From Procambarus clarkii (lineage: Eukaryota; Arthropoda; Malacostraca; Decapoda; Cambaridae), in NCBI RefSeq assembly GCF_040958095.1, contig NC_091208.1, positions 5,363,061-5,427,060 on the forward strand: a stretch of 64,000 bases of DNA. Reading direction: 5' to 3'. How positions within the stretch are numbered: position 1 is the stretch's first letter; every line of letters begins with the position of its first letter. The notes beneath the pieces were generated by a model, which worked only from the letters and a program-made list of their open reading frames with translations, made no database searches and was not told where the DNA came from. Shown here one piece after another: positions 1 through 11,430 of this stretch. A program made the position numbers and the translations under genes.

Positions 1-664
1 ATACAAAATAGCAATAATACTATTGTAGCCAAAAATATTGCATGTTTAAAATAGTTAAAATGGTAACCATTAAGTTTATCAACGAAAGCTGTTGCCATAA
101 TATTTACCATTTTATAATAATATGCTATGCTTTTTAACACCACATACAAGCTGTTTTTTTCCTGTAGAATTTATTTCATTTATTTTACCCTTATGTTTTC
201 AGATATGGAAAAGATAAAGAAAAGAAAAGTGGACATTGAGTGCCGTCGGTTCAATGACGAATGGAAGATAAAGTACTTTTTTGTGATAGCAAATGATAAA
301 GCTTTATGCATAATATGTAGAGACAGTGTTGCTGTTCTGAAGGAATACAATATTCGTCGGCACTATGAATCTAAACATGGCTCAAGTTATTCTCACATCA
401 CAGGAGCAGAACGCACTAAAAAGTTTGAATCATTTCAGCACAGTCTGCATTCTCAACAAGCTGTTTTCAGTAAGAAAAAATCTGAAAATGAAACTTCAAC
501 TAGAGCCAGTTACAAAGTTGCCTATGTGTTGGCTAAAAAAGGAAAACCTTTCACTGATGGTAGTATCATAAAAGAGTGTATAGTGGAAGCAGCAGGAGAG
601 GTATGTCCAGAAAAAGTAAACCTCTTCAAAATTATAAGTCTTGGGTCAAATACTGTTGCTCGTA

Positions 665-699
665 GAATTATGTCGCCTCGTTAGGAGGCGACATAATTC
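665..699. repeat. Perfect hairpin at the transposase frame break
   Basis: The arms GAATTATGTCGCCTC (665-679) and GAGGCGACATAATTC (685-699) are perfect reverse complements around the 5-nt loop GTTAG. The stop codon that ends the first transposase frame lies in the loop (682-684). The right arm reads through as expected family protein (GGDIIRQIKEK), while the left arm does not, so the left arm looks like an inverted copy of the right one. Confidence 0.9.
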
Positions 700-1367
700 G
701 GCAAATAAAGGAAAAAACAAAAAGATTTTGTTGGTATTCTCTTGCGTTGGATGAATCAACTGATGTGTGTGATACTTCTCAGCTCTTAGTATTCATTCGT
801 GGTGTTGATAGTGAATTTAATGTGAGCCAAGAATTAGCATCAGTTCACAGCATGCACACCACAACAACTGGAGAGGACATTTTCAATGAAGTAAGTAAAA
901 CTATGACAGAATATAACCTGGAATGGAAACAAGTGCAGTGTGTGACAATTGATGGAGGAAAGAATATGTCTGGGACAAAGAAGGGTTTGGTTGGGCAAAT
1001 TACAACAGCTTGTGAGGATGGAGGATTCTCAAAACCCATTTTTCTGCATTGCCTTATCCATCAACAAGCATTGTGCCTAAAATATGTTGATATGTCTTGT
1101 GTCATGAAACCTGTTGTTTCTGTGGTTAATTTCATTAGATCTCATGCACTCAACCATCGCCAGTTCCGTGATTTCTTGAAAGAAATTGATGCGGAGTTTG
1201 TTAACTTGACTTATTATACAGCAGTTAGATGGCTTAGTTGTGGAAAGGTTTTGCTGCATTTCTTTGAGCTCAGATTAGAAATTGATTTATTTCTCACAGA
1301 GAAAAATAACCCTCAGCCATTATTATCAGAATGTGAATGGATTTGGAAATTGGCATTTTTTGCAGAT

Positions 1368-1421
1368 ATGACAGGTCATATGAATATGACAGGTCATATG
1401 AATATGACAGGTCATATGAAT
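1368..1421 (+). repeat. 18-bp in-frame triplication in transposase
   Basis: ATGACAGGTCATATGAAT occurs three times in a row and encodes MTGHMN three times. The length is a multiple of three, so the frame survives; one unit would be the ancestral state. Confidence 0.9.
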
Positions 1422-2282
1422 AACTTGAATCTGAAATTGCAAGGCAAAACAAATTTGATCAGTGACTACTTTGTTCATGTCAAGGCATTCAGAGCAAAAC
1501 TTGCGCTACTTGAAGGCCAGGTGAAGGTTAAGAATTTTGCTCATTTTCCATGTTGTGAAAAATTTCATGCAGAAAGTAAAGTTGAATTTCCTTTTTCATT
1601 TGAAAATGAAATAATTTCAGGTTTGAAAAAACAGTTTCAGAAGCGATTTGCTGACCTTGATGCCAAAGCAAATGAAATCAGGCTCTTTCATAATCCATTT
1701 GACTGCAATGCTGAAAATCTTCAAACTCAATTTCAAATGGAAATTATTGATCTCCAGGCAGATGACAGACTGAAAGATAAGTATAGAGAAGAAAATCTGA
1801 TTGAGTTTTATAAATGCCTGCAGCCAGATCAGTTTCCAAATTTAATAAAGTTTGCTTGTAGTTTTGTGTCCATTTTTGGTTCAACATACTTGTGTGAACA
1901 AACTTTTTCCAAAATGAAGTATGTGAAATCTAACTATCGAGCAAATTTGTCTGATGATCACTTGAAATCAATTCTTACAATTGGCTCATCTAATCTGGAA
2001 CCTGATTTTAATGAAATTTTGAAGTCAAAACGACAGTATCATTCGTCACACTAATTTGGTTGCATAAAACTAAAGGCAGGAATCTATTTAGTTTACCCTG
2101 ATTTTTTCCAAAAAGATATGTTTTAATTTTTCCATGTTTATACTTTAATATTTGAGGAAATTAAATTACTGGCACTGATTTGTTTTTTGTTTTTTTCATT
2201 TTTTATTCCTCCGGCCCGCATAAATATGGGAAATATATAATGTGGCCCTTACATTGACAAGTTTGGAGACCCCTGTTCTAGA

Positions 2283-2514
2283 ACACCTTCGTTCAGACCA
2301 GTGACATCACGCGCCCTTACTCTCTCCACACCTTCATCTTACCCTAATGCTGTTGCAACGTGTCCTTGCAATGTTGCCTTGCAAATGGAATGCAATGTAA
2401 ATCTACGCGGTGCAAAACCACAATTTAATCATTATTGCAGCTCCAAAAGTATATTTCTCTGTAGCAAGTGATCTCCTACGAAAACTGTCTGAAACCCTAT
2501 ACTATGTCCCATCA
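2283..2514. other. Spacer, nothing recognised
   Basis: Mixed-composition sequence after the hAT target duplication. No ORF, RNA gene or repeat recognised. Confidence 0.5.
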
Positions 2515-3239
2515 TTGGTCCCTAGGATACTGCTCTGGTCCCTAGAGTACTGCTCTGGTTCCTAGGGTACTGCTCTGGTCCCTAGAGTACTGCTCTGGTT
2601 CCTAGGGTACTGCTCTGGACCCTAGGGTACTGCTCTGGTCCATAGGGTGTTTCTCTTGTCCCTACGCTACTGCTCTGGTCTCTAGGCTACTGCTCTGGTC
2701 CCTAGGCTACTGCTCTGGTCCCTAGGCTACTGCTCTGGTCCCTAGGCTACTGCTCTGGTTCTTAGGCTACTGCTACGGTCCCTAGGCTACTGCTCTGGTC
2801 CCTAGGGTACTGCTACAGTCTTTAGGCTACTGCTCTGGTCCCTAGGCTACTGCTACAGTCCCTAGGCTACTGCTCTGGTCACTAGGCTTCTGCTCTGGTC
2901 CCTAGGCTACTGTTACGATCCCTAGGCTACTGCTCTGGTCCCTAGGCTACTGCTACGGTCCCTAGGGTACTGCTCTGGTCCCTAGGCTACTGCTACAGTT
3001 CCTAGGCTACTGCTCTGGTCACTAAGCTTCTGTTCTGGTCCCTAGGCTACTGCTCTGGTCCCTAGGCTACTGCTCTGGTCCCTAGGCTACTGCTCTGGTC
3101 CCTAGGCTACTGCTACGGTCCCTAGGGTACTGCTCTGGTCCCTAGGCTACTGCTACAGTTCCTAGGCTACTGCTCTGGTCCCTAGGCTACTGCTCTGGTC
3201 CCTAGGCTACTGCTCTGGTCCTTAGGCTACTGCTCTGCC
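2515..3239. repeat. 20-bp minisatellite, left block
   Basis: About 36 copies of a 20-bp unit of the form CTACTGCTCTGGTCCCTAGG, with variants (TACGGTC, TACAGTC, GGGTAC). Each unit carries a CCTAGG palindrome. The same repeat returns at 5934-6148, so the sequence between (3240-5933) interrupts one array. Confidence 0.95.
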
Positions 3240-3577
3240 CAGCAAACAATTTCAAGTTTCCACAAAGTTCCTGGAAAGTTTTTGAAAGGATTGGAAACGT
3301 TTGTTTCCACGAATTAGATACGTTATTTTGTGTGGAATTAAATAGGTTCCAAAACTTTTTACCAAAACCTACGTACCTAATCCTAATTTGAAACGTTGTG
3401 ACCCCTTTTGTACCCTAATTTGAAACTTTGTGACACCTTTTATGAAGTGTTTCAAGTTAAAATGCTCAAATATAAATACAATAGGAAATGTAAAAATATA
3501 AAAATATATTTCTACATTTTGTAAAATAGAGCATCATAATAAAGGTGGGTTCATCATTTTTATTCATTTATCATTTG
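3240..3577. other. AT-rich spacer between two minisatellites
   Basis: Contains a short internal duplication around TAATTTGAAACGTTGTGAC / TAATTTGAAACTTTGTGAC (3389-3440). No ORF recognised. It enters the 20-bp array abruptly and leads into the 13-bp array, so it probably arrived with it. Confidence 0.5.
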
Positions 3578-5933
3578 TAGTAGCGTAGTGTAGTGGCGTG
3601 GTGTAGTGGCGTGGTGTAGTAGCCTGGTGTAGTGGCGTGGTGTAGTGGCATGGTGTAGTGGCGTGGTGTAGTAGCCTGGTGTAGTGGCGTGGTGTAGTAG
3701 CCTGGTGTAGTGGCGTGGTGTAGTGGCGTGGTGTAGTAGCCTGGTGTAGTGGCGTGGTGTAGTGGCGTGGTGTAGTAGCCTGGTGTAGTGGCGTAGTGTA
3801 GTGGCGTGGTGTAGTGGCGTGGTGTAGTGGCGTGGTGTAGTAGCCTGGTGTAGTGGCGTGGTGTAGTAGCCTGGTGTAGTGGCGTGGTGTAGTAGCCTGG
3901 TGTAGTGGCGTGGTGTAGTGGCGTGGTGTAGTAGCCTGGTGTAGTGGCGTGGTGTAGTAGCCTGGTGTAGTGGCGTGGTGTAGTGGCGTGGTGTAGTGGC
4001 GTGGTGTAGTGGTGTGGTGTAGTGGCGTGGTGTAGTAGCCTGGTGTAGTGGCGTGGTGTAGTAGCCTGGTGTAGTGGCGTGGTGTAGTGGCGTGGTGTAG
4101 TAGCCTGGTATAGTGGCATAGTGTAGTAGCATAGTGTAGTTGCGTGGTGAAGTAGCATGGTGTAATGGTGTGGTGTAGTAGTCTTATGTAGTGGCATGGT
4201 GTAGTGGCGTGGTGTAGTGGCGTGGTGTAGTTGCATGGTGTAGTGGCGTAGTGTAGTGGCGTGGTGTAGTAGCGTGGTGTAGTGGCGTGGTGTAGTGGCA
4301 TAGTGTAGTGGCGTGGTGTAGTGGCGTGGTGTAGTGGCATGGTGTAGTGGCGTGGTGTAGTAGCATGGTGTAGTGGCGTAGAGTAGTAGCCTGGTATAGT
4401 AGCATGGTGTAGTGGCGTGATGTAGTAGCCTGGTGTAGTGGTGTGGTGTAGTGGTGTGGTGTAGTGGCGTGGTGTAGTGGTATGGTGTAGTGGCGTAGTG
4501 TAGTAGCCTGGTATAGTGGCATGGTGTAGTGGCGTGATGTAGTAGCCTGGTGTAGTGGTGTGGTGTAGTGGCGTGGTGTAGTAGCCTGGTGTAGTGGCAT
4601 GGTGTAGTGGCCTGGTGTAGTGGCGTGGTGTAGTGGTGTGGTGTAGTGGCCTGGTGTAGTGGCGTGATGTAGTAGCCTGGTGTAGTGGCGTGGTGTAGTG
4701 GCATGGTGTAGTAGCCTGGTGTAGTGGCGTGGTGTAGTGGCGTGATGTAGTAGCCTGGTGTAGTGGCGTGGTGTAGTGGCGTGATGTAGTGGCGTGATGT
4801 AGTAGCCTGGTGCAGTGGTGTGGTGTAGTGGCGTGGTGTAGTGGCGTGATGTAGTAGCCTGGTGCAGTGGTGTGGTGTAGTGGCGTGATGTAGTAGCCTG
4901 GTGTAGTGGCGTGGTGTAGTGGCGTGATGTAGTAGCCTGGTGTAGTGGCGTGGTGTAGTGGCATGGTGTAGTGGCGTGGTGTAGTAGCCTGGTGTAGTGG
5001 TGTGGTGTAGTGGCGTGGTGTAGTGGCGTGATGTAGTGGCATGGTGTAGTGGCGTGATGTAGTAGCCTGGTGTAGTGGTGTGGTGTAGTGGTGTGGTGTA
5101 GTGGCGTGGTGTAGTGGCGTGGTGTAGTAGCCTGGTATAGTGGCGTGGTGTAGTAGCTTGGAGTAGTGGTGTTGTCTAGTAGCCTGGTATAGTGGTGTGG
5201 TGTAGTGGTGTGGTGTAGTGGCATGGTGTAGTGGCGTGGTGTAGTAGTGTGGTGTAGTGGTGTGGTGTAGTGGCGTGGTGTAGTGGTGTGGTGTAGTGGT
5301 GTGGTGTAGTGGCGTGGTGTAGTGGCGTGGTATAGTGGTGTGGTGTAGTGGTGTGATGTAGTAGCCTGGTATAGTGGTGTGGTGTAGTGGTGTGGTGTAG
5401 TGGCATGGTGTAGTGGCGTGGTGTAATGGTGTGGTGTAGTGGCGTGGTGTAGTGGCATGGTGTAGTGGCGTGGTGTAATGGTGTTGTGTAGTGGTGTGGT
5501 GTAGTGGCCTGGTGTAGTGGCGTGATGTAGTGGCATAGTGTAGTGGCGTGGTGTAGTGGCATGGTGTAGTGGCATGGTGTAGTGGCGTGGTGTAGTGGCG
5601 TGGTGTAGTGGCATGGTGTAGTGGCGTGGTGTAGTGGCGTGGTGTAGTGGCGTGGTGTAGTGGCGTGGTGTAGTAGCCTGGTATAGTGGCGTGGTGTAGT
5701 AGCTTGGAGTAGTGGTGTTGTGTAGTAGCCTGGTATAGTGGCGTGGTGTAGTAGCTTGGAGTAGTGGTGTTGTGTAGTAGCCTGGTATAGTAGCCTGGTG
5801 TAGTGGCATGGTTTAGTAGCCTGGTGTAGATGCGTGGTATAGTAGCCTGGTATAGTGGCGTGGTGTAGTAGCCGGGTATAGTGGCGTGGTGTAGTAGCCT
5901 GGTATAGTGGTGTGTAGTAGTACCTGTTGTAGC
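3578..5933. repeat. 13-bp minisatellite, about 180 copies
   Basis: The unit is 13 bp (TGGTGTAGTGGCG), with the common variant TGGTGTAGTAGCC and the transition variants GGCA and GGTG. Because 13 is not a multiple of 3 and the unit lacks stops on the minus strand, all three minus frames stay open for hundreds of codons, with a 13-residue protein period (HYTTPLHHATTPR). The long minus-strand ORFs at 3560-5809 are therefore treated as repeat artefacts. Confidence 0.95.
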
Positions 5934-6148
5934 TACTGTTATGGTCCCTAGGCTACTGCTCTGGTCCCTAGGGTACTGCTCTGGTCCCTAGGGAACTGCT
6001 TTGGTTCCTAGGCTACTGCTAAGGTCTCTAGGCTACTGCTCTGGTTCCTAGGGTACTGGTATGGTCCCTAGGCTACTGCTATGGCCCCTAGGCTACTGCT
6101 CTGTCCCTAGGCTACTGCTACGCTCCCTAGGCTACTGCTCTGGTCATA
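5934..6148. repeat. 20-bp minisatellite, right block
   Basis: About 10 copies of the same 20-bp CCTAGG-containing unit as at 2515-3239. The array ends abruptly at the R2-clade LINE. Confidence 0.93.
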
Positions 6149-6151
6149 TAA

Positions 6152-7960
6152 TTACACTTAGTTCACCAAAGCAGTTCTGCCCTCCTTGCTGAGGCTCGTG
6201 CGCTTAAACACAACACGCACCTAGCGTTTCTGGATATGGAGAAGGCTTTCGATAGCGTCTCCCATCCGGCCATCCACCGGGCCATGAAACGTAAAGGCAT
6301 TCTGAAGCCTTTAAGGACATATATCATGTCGGGCTATGACAGGTCCTCAACCATAATAACCAGCCAAGGTGAGAAATCGAAGGACATCCTGATCACTAGG
6401 GCGGTGAAACAGGGTGACCCCCTGTCTCCATTTCTCTTCAACCTAATAATTGATGAGGCAATTACTAGGGCTAAAGACTTGGGGCTAGGGGTTGGTCTGG
6501 GCGGCGAAAAGGTATCAGCGCTGGCGTTCGCCGACGACCTGGTTGTGGCAGCGGAAACGGCTGCCGGACTACAGACACTCATAACCAGTATTTGCCGCAC
6601 GCTGCGCGGCTCTGGTCTCAAAGTAAATGCTGCAAAATGCCGGACGCTGAGCATAGCGATTGATGCGCATCGAAAAACATGGCATGTCCCCACCAGGAAG
6701 GCATATTACGTCGGAGACGATGCGATCGGTACTATGAGTGTGGCGGACGAGTACAAGTACTTAGGGATACTGATCGGAGCCGGGGGCAGACGCTTATCCT
6801 ATGGTTCCCTGTTTGAGGACTGCCTGACCAATATCACCAAGGCGCCGCTCAAACCCCAACAGAGGTTATACCTACTAAAGCACCACCTTATCCCCAAGAT
6901 GAATCACCGCCTTGTCCTCAGGCACGTGGCGAAAACGGAGTTGGCGAGGTTGGACCAGCAGCTGCGACACGCCACTCGTGGCTGGCTGCGGCTGCCCCAT
7001 GACACCCCTAACGCCTTTATCCACGCCGACGTCAAGGACGGTGGACTAGGGATACCCGACTTTGCCACATCGATCCGGCTACAAAAGAACAAGCGGCTCG
7101 GGGCGCTGACTGGATCAGCGGACCCAGTGGTGGTGGCAGCGGCTCTCCTACCCGCATTCCAAGCGAGAATGCGCCGGTGGGTAGACCCGACCACGGCCGC
7201 TGGAACGCCATCCAGCAGGACGACCGAGTGCGCTAGAAGATGGAAGGCAAAACTGTACAGCATGGTCGACGGCGCCGGCCTCGCTTCCTCTTGTGAGGTC
7301 CCATCCTGTCACAAGTGGGTTGCGTCCGGCACCCGTTTGCTAAGCGGAGGAGATTTTGCCCACGCCATCCAAATTAGGGCAAACGCTGTGGCCACGCCGT
7401 CTAGGGCGGCTAGGGGTAGACCCGAGGCTTCTGGTCTCTGTGACGCTTGTCGGAAACCAGGAACCCTGGGCCACATATCCCAGGCCTGCCATAAGACACA
7501 TGGGGCTCGGGTGAAACGTCACGACGACATCACTCGGTTCGTAGCTGGCCGATTGCGGCAAAGAGGCTTTGAGGTGGAGCGCGAGGTCCGTATACCAGAT
7601 GGAGGGACCTTCTGCAAGCCAGATATTATAGCTTGCAAAGGTGATGAGGCCTTCATATTAGACACCCAGGTCTCAGCTGATAACTTCCCACTCTCCTGTC
7701 CACATCAGAGCAAGTGCGACAAATACGGCACCCCCGAGATCCTGCAGAAGGTCCGGGAGTATACCGGTAAGCATACAGTATCCGCCTCCTCAATAACCCT
7801 TAATTGGAGGGGTGGATGGTGCAAGGAGAGTGCGCGTGGTCTACAAGGTATGGGTCTCACCAAGAGCGACCTCGAGATTTGCTCCGTGAAGGCCCTGACC
7901 TGGACATATTCTATAAACAGAATATGGTCCAAGGCCACGTCAAGGGGCAGGCCTCCCTAG
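6152..7960 (+). CDS. R2-type reverse transcriptase / restriction-like endonuclease, C-terminal part
   Basis: Would perform target-primed reverse transcription in the nucleus. The frame is open from 6152, just after a stop at 6149-6151, so the Met at 6236 is not a true start; the N-terminal DNA-binding fingers and first RT motifs are lost. Residues below are counted from 6236. Seen in order: motif A region (FLDMEKAFDSV), VKQGDPLSPFLFN near residue 58, the catalytic FADD at 98-101, a thumb region, a CCHC knuckle at 402-418 (C-x2-C-x7-H-x4-C) followed by THGARVKRHD as in R2 proteins, and a restriction-like endonuclease with KPD (D463) and D476. This domain set is specific to the R2/RLE group; jockey and L1 types use an AP endonuclease instead. 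The remaining frame has no stop or frameshift, suggesting a fairly young insertion. Confidence 0.85.
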   Translation, partial: LHLVHQSSSALLAEARALKHNTHLAFLDMEKAFDSVSHPAIHRAMKRKGILKPLRTYIMSGYDRSSTIITSQGEKSKDILITRAVKQGDPLSPFLFNLIIDEAITRAKDLGLGVGLGGEKVSALAFADDLVVAAETAAGLQTLITSICRTLRGSGLKVNAAKCRTLSIAIDAHRKTWHVPTRKAYYVGDDAIGTMSVADEYKYLGILIGAGGRRLSYGSLFEDCLTNITKAPLKPQQRLYLLKHHLIPKMNHRLVLRHVAKTELARLDQQLRHATRGWLRLPHDTPNAFIHADVKDGGLGIPDFATSIRLQKNKRLGALTGSADPVVVAAALLPAFQARMRRWVDPTTAAGTPSSRTTECARRWKAKLYSMVDGAGLASSCEVPSCHKWVASGTRLLSGGDFAHAIQIRANAVATPSRAARGRPEASGLCDACRKPGTLGHISQACHKTHGARVKRHDDITRFVAGRLRQRGFEVEREVRIPDGGTFCKPDIIACKGDEAFILDTQVSADNFPLSCPHQSKCDKYGTPEILQKVREYTGKHTVSASSITLNWRGGWCKESARGLQGMGLTKSDLEICSVKALTWTYSINRIWSKATSRGRPP

Positions 7961-8640
7961 CCCCGGGATCACTGTGCACAGGGTGCATAAGGGTAACTAT
8001 AGTCACGCTTAGGTGAACCGCAGCCAAGTCAGCTGGTAGCCAACTATCTAAGCAGTTTCGTCATCTGGAGTACCACTTCTCCTAATGGCGTCTCACAAGA
8101 GGGTGGATGACCTGGCAGAGCCCACGAGTAGATAAGGCGGCGACCGGAGGGACCCCATGCGCATACATGATAACCCTCCCGCTCCGGGGCCTAGTTAGGA
8201 GCATCCACTGTGTCTAGTTTTCCATGTATGCCGACGTCAAATCATCATCCCTGCCGATTGGGCAGCCTGCTGCTTTGGCCTTCAGCGTTTGTTTGTTCTT
8301 TTTTTAAATGTTATACTGTGCACCCCTACCTATGTGTGCTGTGTCCCATATAGAAAAAACCAACCACAAAAGAATTTTCCATTAATGTTTTTGTTTATTT
8401 TCAGGTTATTATTATGTATTATTAGTATCATCTTAACTCTTGTGGGTGTGATGAGATCTGCCATATATGTTTATTTTAGTGTGTGTGTGTTAGGGTATTA
8501 GGTATGCTTAGGGGTCCGTCTCGCCATGCCCTGTGGCTGGGGGGATCGGGCTCCGAAGCTACATAAAAACCCTATACCCCCCCGAAGTGGCAAGGGGAGT
8601 TAGGGGACAAAAAATAGTGGGTTGTCTAGGGAAGCATGAT
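7961..8640 (+). other. Probable 3' UTR of the R2-clade element
   Basis: GC-rich sequence follows the stop codon to about 8290, then more AT-rich sequence. No poly(A) or short terminal repeat marks the end clearly, so the right border is uncertain. Confidence 0.4.
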
Positions 8641-10226
8641 TGATGTCAGCCTTATATTTAAGCCAAGGGAAATTCTAGAGAGAGTTTTGAAATGTCTGAA
8701 TAAAGTAATGTAAACAAATACATAATATTTAAAAAAAATCAACTTAAACAGGGTAAAATATTCAGGAGGAAAGTCCCCATATCTGTAACTACCTGTACAC
8801 TTATTTACATTCATCACTAAAATGGTTTACCATTCTCAATGAACACAATCAATATGGTGAACTAAAATACTTTGGTCACCACATATGTAAGTTTAAGGAA
8901 CAACCACACACACACACCCCAAGACAGTTACAAGACACATAAATATATTAGGAAACCTGGACTCTATCTATCCCACTTGGCAGTACCTCAAACTACTCTA
9001 GGGTCTCCTGCAACTTGAATAAATGCAAAATTGTCTAAATATCTGGCAGAATGTAACTCGCCAAAATCCAAGCCATCAGTTAACACGTCCTCTCTCCCTC
9101 AAGTCTCGTAGGCGTCTGTCTGGGCTGGCTGCTGGCCACGTCACCTGTCCCTTGATACCAGATCTCTCATCATTACTAATCTTCATTGCTAACCTTCGAC
9201 TCTCAGTACTAGTTTTATGGGCGGGGTCATCAGGGACGCACCACCTCCCAGCAGCCAGCTGACTGTTACCTCCAAGAAACAAATGTCTACTTCAGTACTT
9301 TTATGCAGCTTTCTTTCGTTTTAGTTAATTTGTTTCATAATCTTTCCACATAAAAATATCTCTACACAAGACATCCCTAAATGAGTAAGTGGGATGATAA
9401 TCCCTAAGTAACGTTATCCCTAAATTAGTTTGTTTGGGTCCTATATGTTACTACTAGGACCGGCATCATTGAGGAACTTTCCTTATTTTTTATTATTATA
9501 TAAAACTGAGAACATATTCAAACAAAATAAAAGTACACCTTAGCAACATAACTTTAATAGTAATTTACATAACTTAATAGTAATACATAACTGGTACTGA
9601 AACACACCTCTCCCTTTGATCCCCACATGGACGTGTAAAAAAATTACACCAATCGCACAATAATAAGATAGATTAGGTGCCTCGAAATCACAAATTACCA
9701 GTACAGTGCAACAGAATATTTACAAATAAAATAAAAGTACACACAAGGGACCCCAACACCCAGAGGTCGTTACATTCTTCAGAAACTTCAGTTAATAAAA
9801 TAGAAATGCACATTAAGGGAAATAAGAATTCAACGTACATACAAATATAGAACAAACATAAAACATAAACAAACATAAAACAATTACAGAGGAAATACAC
9901 ACCACATACAGTAACGGAAGGAACGACATTCTATAAGAAATTAAAAATATATACAGCACAATACTAGAACAAATATACAGAAGCTAAGCAAGAAAAGGAG
10001 ACACCTCATAGCCTTGCAACATTACACACACACAAAATGCCCTAAACACACAAGGGGGATGTAAATGCATAGATATAGGAAACAGAATACATATTGTAAC
10101 GTTAGACACCCCGCAACAGAAACATCAAGGAAGGGAAAATGTCCAACACACGAACAACAAATATATCATTGAACAAGGAGAACACATGAAATTCGAAACA
10201 CACATATTAAAAACAAAATTAAACAA
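8641..10226. other. AT-rich sequence without recognised genes
   Basis: Low-complexity A-rich and ACACAC stretches, with one higher-GC block at about 9070-9260. The part next to 10227 may be the 3' UTR of the minus-strand LINE. No supported ORF. Confidence 0.4.
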
Positions 10227-11191
10227 TTACAATAGGCTCACATAAGCATACACATATAGTCGATGCCCCAACCAGATGCACAACACTAAAGTGAACCTCA
10301 GAAACAACCATAAAACCCATGAAACCCACCCATGCAACAATACAGAACGACATATGCAGGTGCACACAAAAACCAAAAGCCGCCACTGCCACCACATAGT
10401 GTAGTACAGCCGACCCATCAGGAACCTAAAAGTTGAGCCACATTGTACCCCTCCAACGTTCCAACTCACAAACAAAATATGTAATCCGTAATCCAAGCAC
10501 CTAAAGTTTTTCGAATTTTACAATTTCTCCCAGGAAACGATAGGAATAAAAATCTCAACAAATCCACCAGCAAATCATGACCACGGTAGGCAGCAATGCT
10601 ACCCCAAAGCCAGTCCACCAACATGAGACTCGTCGACGGAAATAAAAAAAAACATGTAGTTGGGACTCACTCACAAAAATGGGTGCAACAGGGTTTATTA
10701 TGTTGGGTATTGTGGGTCCGAGCCCACAATACCCAACATCATAAACAGGCATTGGTAGGAAGGGTCTCGTGAAGGAACCGAAACATAAACTCCCGCTTTT
10801 AAGGGGCGAGATACAGCCCCTTTACCTTTATAGCGAATAAAACCTCCCCCCAATCAAACAACGGGTACAATCCCTCCTCCCTGTGATCCATACGACCTAA
10901 AAGAGCCCGATACGCCTCCTTATAATCAAAAGACATAAACCCCGGAAACCAACAAAGAGACCGAAGAATGAGAATGACACAAGAGTAAACTGGAGGCATA
11001 ACGAAAACCACTTCCCAACAACACGACACCCCCATGAGATAACTAACCCGCATGGAAAGGAAGTACAGAGCCAAGAAGTTAAGTATATCCTGCAACCCGA
11101 GCCTCCTACGAAAGGTCACCCAAAAAATGGCCAACGTCTTCCCAAACACATTGGAAATATCAATCCCACCCTTTTCACGACTCATACACAA
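10227..11191 (-). pseudogene. LINE ORF2 C-terminal remnant
   Basis: Frames 11191-10799, 10752-10555 and 10496-10227 follow the RT core on the same strand. They are rich in W, F and C, as in the C-terminal part of L1/Tx1 ORF2, but carry no motif I can name with certainty. A 23-bp hairpin at 10694-10745 interrupts this part. Confidence 0.45.
10694..10745. repeat. Long near-perfect hairpin in the decayed LINE
   Basis: Left arm 10694-10716 and right arm 10723-10745 are 23 nt each with one mismatch, around the 6-nt loop TCCGAG. Core: TGTTGGGTATTGTGGG pairs with CCCACAATACCCAACA. Confidence 0.9.
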
Positions 11192-11430
11192 GAAGGAACA
11201 GCGAACCAGGTCACATCACACATACCTAAAGATCCCCATCTCCATTTCAAGCATGCGGGCCCTGCCCAATGGAAAACAATGGGCCAAATACCAGACCCTA
11301 GACAGAGTAATCCTAGACCCAGTTCACAATAATTGCTCTCTGAAACATCGTCAAGACACTCTTAGAAACCATCCCCACTTCCACCTCTACCGAGCGAGAA
11401 ACTGCCGCCTAATTACAAAGCAACGATTCC

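Larger units (their letters stand above)
205..2054 (+). pseudogene. hAT transposase of the GTF2IRD2/ZBED-like type, frameshifted
   Basis: The first frame ends at 684; the second is open from 666 to 2054. Together they cover a full-length type of transposase. Seen: an N-terminal BED-type zinc finger (CIIC ... RRHYESKH), the RNase H-like start LALDESTD near 747, and the C-terminal hAT dimerisation region around 1846-2010 (FACSFVSIFGSTYLCEQ, then KSNYRANLSDDHLKS). I prefer the Met at 205 as start because a pyrimidine-rich tract ending in TTTTCAG lies just before it (185-202), resembling a 3' splice site, and family proteins begin with a short basic segment as here. The frame breaks at a 15-bp hairpin (665-699), and an in-frame 18-bp triplication lies at 1368-1421. 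Inactive as it stands. Family: transposases related to the domain captured in vertebrate GTF2IRD2 and ZBED proteins. Confidence 0.85.
1..2274 (+). mobile_element. hAT DNA transposon, 3' part (5' end outside window)
   Basis: Carries a BED-finger/hAT transposase pseudogene and a recognisable 3' terminus. The last bases before position 2274 read GTTTGGAGACCCCTG; read inward on the other strand this is CAGGGGTCTCCAAAC, a typical hAT terminal inverted repeat. It is followed by the palindromic octamer TTCTAGAA (2275-2282), which fits the 8-bp target duplication and the nTnnnnAn preference of hAT elements. The matching 5' TIR and duplication are not in the window, so the element starts before base 1. 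An AT-rich tract (2055-2210) and a CGGCCCGC-containing stretch separate the gene from the terminus. Confidence 0.82.
6149..8640 (+). mobile_element. R2-clade non-LTR retrotransposon, 5'-truncated
   Basis: Starts directly at the edge of the 20-bp minisatellite inside the reverse transcriptase domain, the usual form of 5' truncation. It contains a long open RT-endonuclease frame (6152-7960) and then about 300-680 bp of probable 3' UTR; the exact 3' end is not resolved. No 28S rRNA sequence is seen on either side, so this copy sits outside rDNA. Confidence 0.8.

Noticed and set aside
3560..5809. Several long minus-strand ORFs (up to 541 codons) rich in H, Y and T
   Set aside because: All three frames are open because the 13-bp unit lacks stops on that strand; the 13-residue period is exactly three DNA units. 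No start context, composition change or domain supports a protein.
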